The notes under the pieces are model-generated. The model made no database searches, was not told the origin of the DNA, and was given only the letters and a program-made list of their open reading frames with translations. Source: Prevotella sp. UBA4339 (GTDB lineage Bacteria > Bacteroidota > Bacteroidia > Bacteroidales > Bacteroidaceae). From it: DNA of 22,447 nt. The stretch lies in NCBI GenBank assembly GCA_002393725.1, contig DGTJ01000090.1:45766-68212 (forward strand). The letters are read 5' to 3'. Positions 20,146-22,447 of the stretch are shown here, piece by piece. Numbering within the stretch: the stretch's first letter is position 1; the number at the start of each line of letters is the position of its first letter. Made by a program: the position numbers and the translations under genes.

Positions 20146-21270
20146 TCATAGTTCATTGTATACATCCTCGTACAAGCTGAGCAGATTCTCTGCAGTTTTG
20201 CGCCAGGAGAATTGTGCAGCCTGATGTAGTCCGATTTCTTCTTGTCGGGAGTAGAAATCTTTATCAGTCTCCAGTTTTATCATCATATCCGTTATCTCGT
20301 CAGGTATCTCCGGGTTTATCAATATTGCATTAGGACCGCCAATCTCTGGCATTGACGATGTGTTGGAGGTAATCACAGGAGTTCCACATGCCATTGCCTC
20401 AAGCAGAGGAATACCGAAACTTTCTCTTAGCGAGGGATAAAGGAAGGCAAATGCATTGTTATATATATATGGCAGATCTTTGTTGTCGATATATCCAGGT
20501 CTGACAATCATGTTACGGACATTCTCAATCTTGTTGCGTTCTATAATAAAGTTGAGATATTGCTCGTCAATGTCAGCCATAAGCAGTTTTCGCTTATATA
20601 ACGATCTTTCCAAGTAGTGTGAGTATGCTATAAGCGTTCTTTCTGTATTCTTTTTGGGATCAGTATTGCCGAGGAAGAAGAAATAGCCTGGGGCATCAAT
20701 GTAGTTGCGATAGATGAACTCTATATCATGAGTGGGTTTGAACCAGTCGGTATAGCCGTTATAGATCATCGTCATCTTTTTCTCAGGAATTCCGAGAGTG
20801 TTTATGATATTGTTCTTCTCGAAATTAGAGACTGTGATGATGCGTCGGCACTTCTTTAGGATACGTGGTACGACCATCCTACGATACATCCAGCCCATAT
20901 TCTGATACAGTGACTCGTTCATGCGGTCTCTCGGTTCAAGGAATATAATGTCATGGAGTGTAAGTATTAATGGGATATCACACCACAGCGGTGCTGTGTT
21001 GCTAGTGCAGTGCAGTAGTTCTACACCAAGTTCTTTTGCGGCTTTTGGCAGGGAGTATTGTTCCCAGAGCGGATAAAAACCTGTCCCGATCTCTATCACA
21101 TGCACATTGCGGGTGTCATAAAGACAATGGTCTTCACCTGGAGCAACAAACACGAAAAACTCATTTCTTGTCCTCATCTGTTGCAGTTCTTTTATCTCCT
21201 GAAGCACCACATAGTCCATGCCATGTTTGTTTTTTCTGAATATTCTCTGAGCTTCAATTCCTATTCTCAT
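20146..21270 (-). CDS. Glycosyltransferase family 4 protein
   Basis: A 374-residue GT-B-fold retaining glycosyltransferase, expected to act at the cytoplasmic face of the inner membrane in building a surface glycan. The C-terminal donor-binding half carries the family's EX7E motif in RESFGIPLLEAMACGTPVIT (E283 and E291), followed by SSMPEIGG, the usual GT4 donor-site region. An earlier conserved stretch, FFFLGNTDPKKNTERTLIAY (about 197-216), is the typical beta-strand and Lys loop at the start of that half. The N-terminal half has ILTLHDIIFLEP and a VSNFEKNNI helix. Its start overlaps the stop of the upstream acyltransferase gene (ATGA, 21267-21270), so the two are coupled. The nearby glf start places it in a polysaccharide locus. 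Donor and acceptor sugars cannot be told from sequence. Confidence 0.92.
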   Translation of the reverse strand: MRIGIEAQRIFRKNKHGMDYVVLQEIKELQQMRTRNEFFVFVAPGEDHCLYDTRNVHVIEIGTGFYPLWEQYSLPKAAKELGVELLHCTSNTAPLWCDIPLILTLHDIIFLEPRDRMNESLYQNMGWMYRRMVVPRILKKCRRIITVSNFEKNNIINTLGIPEKKMTMIYNGYTDWFKPTHDIEFIYRNYIDAPGYFFFLGNTDPKKNTERTLIAYSHYLERSLYKRKLLMADIDEQYLNFIIERNKIENVRNMIVRPGYIDNKDLPYIYNNAFAFLYPSLRESFGIPLLEAMACGTPVITSNTSSMPEIGGPNAILINPEIPDEITDMMIKLETDKDFYSRQEEIGLHQAAQFSWRKTAENLLSLYEDVYNEL

Positions 21271-21857
21271 ATTTCCTTGATGACTTTAGCGGGCACACCG
21301 GCCACAAGAGTGTGTGCTGGCACGTCCTTTGTTACTACGGCTCCTGCTGCCACAACAGAGTGATTGCCTATGCTCACTCCTGGTAGTATGACGGCATTGG
21401 CTCCAATCCAAATGTCATTTCCAATGTTTACGGCACTTGTTGATACCCCTTGTTCATCTATTCTCTTGCAGGGATCGTTAAAGTTATGGTTAAGTGCTGT
21501 TACGGTGATGCCCTGAGCGAGGTTCACGTTGTCACCTATCCTCACAGGTCCGATGATGGTATTGTGGAGTCCTATCCTGGTATGGTCACCAATGAGCACG
21601 TCACCCACGGCATTGTTGATACAGCTGAAGGATTCAACTACACTATAGTCTCCAAGTGAGAACTTCCGGTAAGGCGGAGTATCCATTCTTACGGAACGAT
21701 GAATCACGGAGTGCCTCCCTCTATGTTGATACAGAGGTGCAAGCATCCGGATATACCATCTCGGACGTGTCTGGACTTGATTCATTATCAGCCAGTCCAC
21801 AAAATTTTTCAGCTTCGGGCTTTCCTTGAATCTTTTTCTAATCTCCTCGCTATTCAT
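21267..21857 (-). CDS. Hexapeptide-repeat acyltransferase (LbH family), likely sugar O-acetyltransferase
   Basis: A 196-residue cytoplasmic enzyme of the left-handed beta-helix acyltransferase class, which usually moves acetyl from acetyl-CoA to a sugar hydroxyl. Imperfect hexapeptide repeats run from about residue 68 to 187: GDVLIGDHTRIGLHNTI, GPVRIGDNVNLAQGI, then VNIGNDIWIGANAVILPGVS and IGNHSVVAAGAVVTKDVP. The likely catalytic His is H124 in ALNHNF, located in a loop leaving the helix as in maltose- and galactoside-type acetyltransferases. The C-terminus HTLVAGVPAKVIKEI is the conserved closing segment. A helical N-terminal extension (about 1-60) has no clear counterpart in the short family members. 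It is the first gene of a two-gene unit with the glycosyltransferase and has its own promoter. Confidence 0.92.
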   Translation of the reverse strand: MNSEEIRKRFKESPKLKNFVDWLIMNQVQTRPRWYIRMLAPLYQHRGRHSVIHRSVRMDTPPYRKFSLGDYSVVESFSCINNAVGDVLIGDHTRIGLHNTIIGPVRIGDNVNLAQGITVTALNHNFNDPCKRIDEQGVSTSAVNIGNDIWIGANAVILPGVSIGNHSVVAAGAVVTKDVPAHTLVAGVPAKVIKEI

Positions 21858-21881
21858 CGCAACTATTTACATTTCCGTTGA

Positions 21882-21913
21882 CAAAAGTACAAAAAATCTT
21901 GGATAGTTGCAAA
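21882..21913 (-). promoter_or_regulatory. Promoter of the acyltransferase/glycosyltransferase operon
   Basis: The minus strand shows TTTG (21913-21910), a 20-base spacer, then TACTTTTG (21889-21882): both Bacteroidota promoter elements at correct spacing. It overlaps the divergent glf promoter, so the two units may compete for polymerase. Confidence 0.7.
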
Positions 21914-21929
21914 TTTTTGCCTAAATTTG
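21899..21929 (+). promoter_or_regulatory. Promoter of glf
   Basis: The plus strand shows TTGG (21899-21902), a 19-base spacer, then TAAATTTG (21922-21929), an exact -7 box. The predicted leader is about 14 bases. Its upstream half interleaves with the minus-strand promoter of the acyltransferase gene. Confidence 0.65.
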
Positions 21930-21947
21930 CACAAAAATCTGTGAATT

Positions 21948-22447
21948 ATGAATAAGACTTACGATTATCTGATAGTAGGAGCCGGTATTTATGGTGCTAC
22001 TTTTGCGTGTATGGCTCATCGCCAGGGTAAGAAATGCCTGGTTATTGATAAGCGCAATCATCTTGGTGGAAACATCTATTGTGAGAACATAGAGGGTATC
22101 AATGTTCATAAATATGGAGCTCATATTTTCCATACTTCAAATAAGAAGGTATGGGATTTTGCCAATTCTATAGTAGAGTTTAACCGATATACCAACTCTC
22201 CTATTGCTAATTACAAGGGCAAGCAGTATAATCTGCCTTTCAATATGAACACATTTTATCAGATGTGGGGTGTACTTACCCCAGCTGAGGCTCAGGCCAA
22301 AATTGAGGAGCAGCGTCAGGAAGCCCTTGAACGAATGAAGGCAGATGGAGTGACAGAACCTCGTAATCTTGAGGAACAGGCACAGTTGCTTATTGGCAAG
22401 GATATTTATGAGATACTTATTAAGGGATATACAGAAAAGCAGTGGGG
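21948..22447 (+). CDS. glf: UDP-galactopyranose mutase, 3' truncated by the window edge
   Basis: The first 166 codons of a flavoenzyme that interconverts UDP-galactopyranose and UDP-galactofuranose, supplying galactofuranose for surface glycans. The frame opens at ATG 21948 and stays open to the last base. The FAD-binding Rossmann motif VGAGIYGA (residues 10-17) is followed by the second dinucleotide-site segment DKRNHLGGN (about 39-47). The conserved KYGAHIFHTS (about 58-67) carries the active-site His region of UGM enzymes. YTNSPIANYKGKQYNLPFNM and IKGYTEKQWG also match the family closely. A full-length UGM is about 370-390 residues, so roughly 55% is missing. It is divergent from the glycosyltransferase unit and probably begins a polysaccharide gene cluster to the right. 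Confidence 0.95.
   Translation, partial: MNKTYDYLIVGAGIYGATFACMAHRQGKKCLVIDKRNHLGGNIYCENIEGINVHKYGAHIFHTSNKKVWDFANSIVEFNRYTNSPIANYKGKQYNLPFNMNTFYQMWGVLTPAEAQAKIEEQRQEALERMKADGVTEPRNLEEQAQLLIGKDIYEILIKGYTEKQW

Noticed and set aside
1..22447. tRNA or rRNA genes
   Set aside because: I saw no cloverleaf with a GTTCRA-type T-loop or rRNA-like conserved blocks in the gaps between genes. Short RNAs could still be missed by eye.

Overview
The window looks like chromosomal DNA of a Bacteroidota bacterium, most likely Prevotellaceae (Prevotella or a close relative). The promoters are of the Bacteroidota type: at least ten gene starts are preceded by a TAnnTTTG -7 box, and Shine-Dalgarno sequences are absent. 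The gene families also fit: DUF3078 and DUF1573 proteins, an AAA-ATPase_like/PD-(D/E)XK protein, a YidC with a long periplasmic domain, and a DPP5-like S9 peptidase. Genus-level placement is an inference from the look of the proteins.

Layout. 1-2275 (+): the 3' part of a POT-family peptide transporter, then a secreted endonuclease/exonuclease/phosphatase-fold protein. 2295-3914 (-): an AAA-ATPase_like protein with a C-terminal PD-(D/E)XK nuclease-like domain. 3945-4548: a 600-base gap holding gene wreckage. It contains a promoter plus a compact structured RNA, followed by an AbiF/Abi_2-like N-terminal fragment (-), an orphan C-terminal tail of the kind found on secreted Prevotella proteins (+), and a 21-base-period repeat with a perfect 14-bp inverted repeat. 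4549-7530 (-): two tandem MFS transporters resembling lysosomal MFSD1. 7746-11446 (+): a large ABCG-like ABC transporter with a TerB-like N-terminus, translationally coupled to a lipoprotein gene. A strong bidirectional terminator separates these from 11500-15558 (-), a two-gene unit of yidC and an S9 peptidase. 15731-16909 (+): a DUF3078 outer-membrane-type protein. 16971-17360 (-): a DUF1573 periplasmic protein. 17518-19296 (+): aspS. 19422-20143 (+): a small winged-helix protein with a histone-H1-like tail and a second small helix-turn-helix-like protein. 20146-21857 (-): a GT4 glycosyltransferase and a hexapeptide acyltransferase. 21948 to the end (+): the start of glf (UDP-galactopyranose mutase).

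Most of the window is housekeeping: protein insertion, tRNA charging, peptide use and envelope assembly. Peptide metabolism recurs in three places: the POT transporter, the DPP5-like peptidase, and the two MFSD1-like carriers, whose eukaryotic relative moves dipeptides. The right end is the edge of a surface-polysaccharide locus. The accessory part is 2295-4548. Its most interesting element is the decayed ncRNA + AbiF-like locus, which has the layout of an RNA-antitoxin/HEPN-toxin system; only the RNA and the first 38 codons or so of the protein remain.
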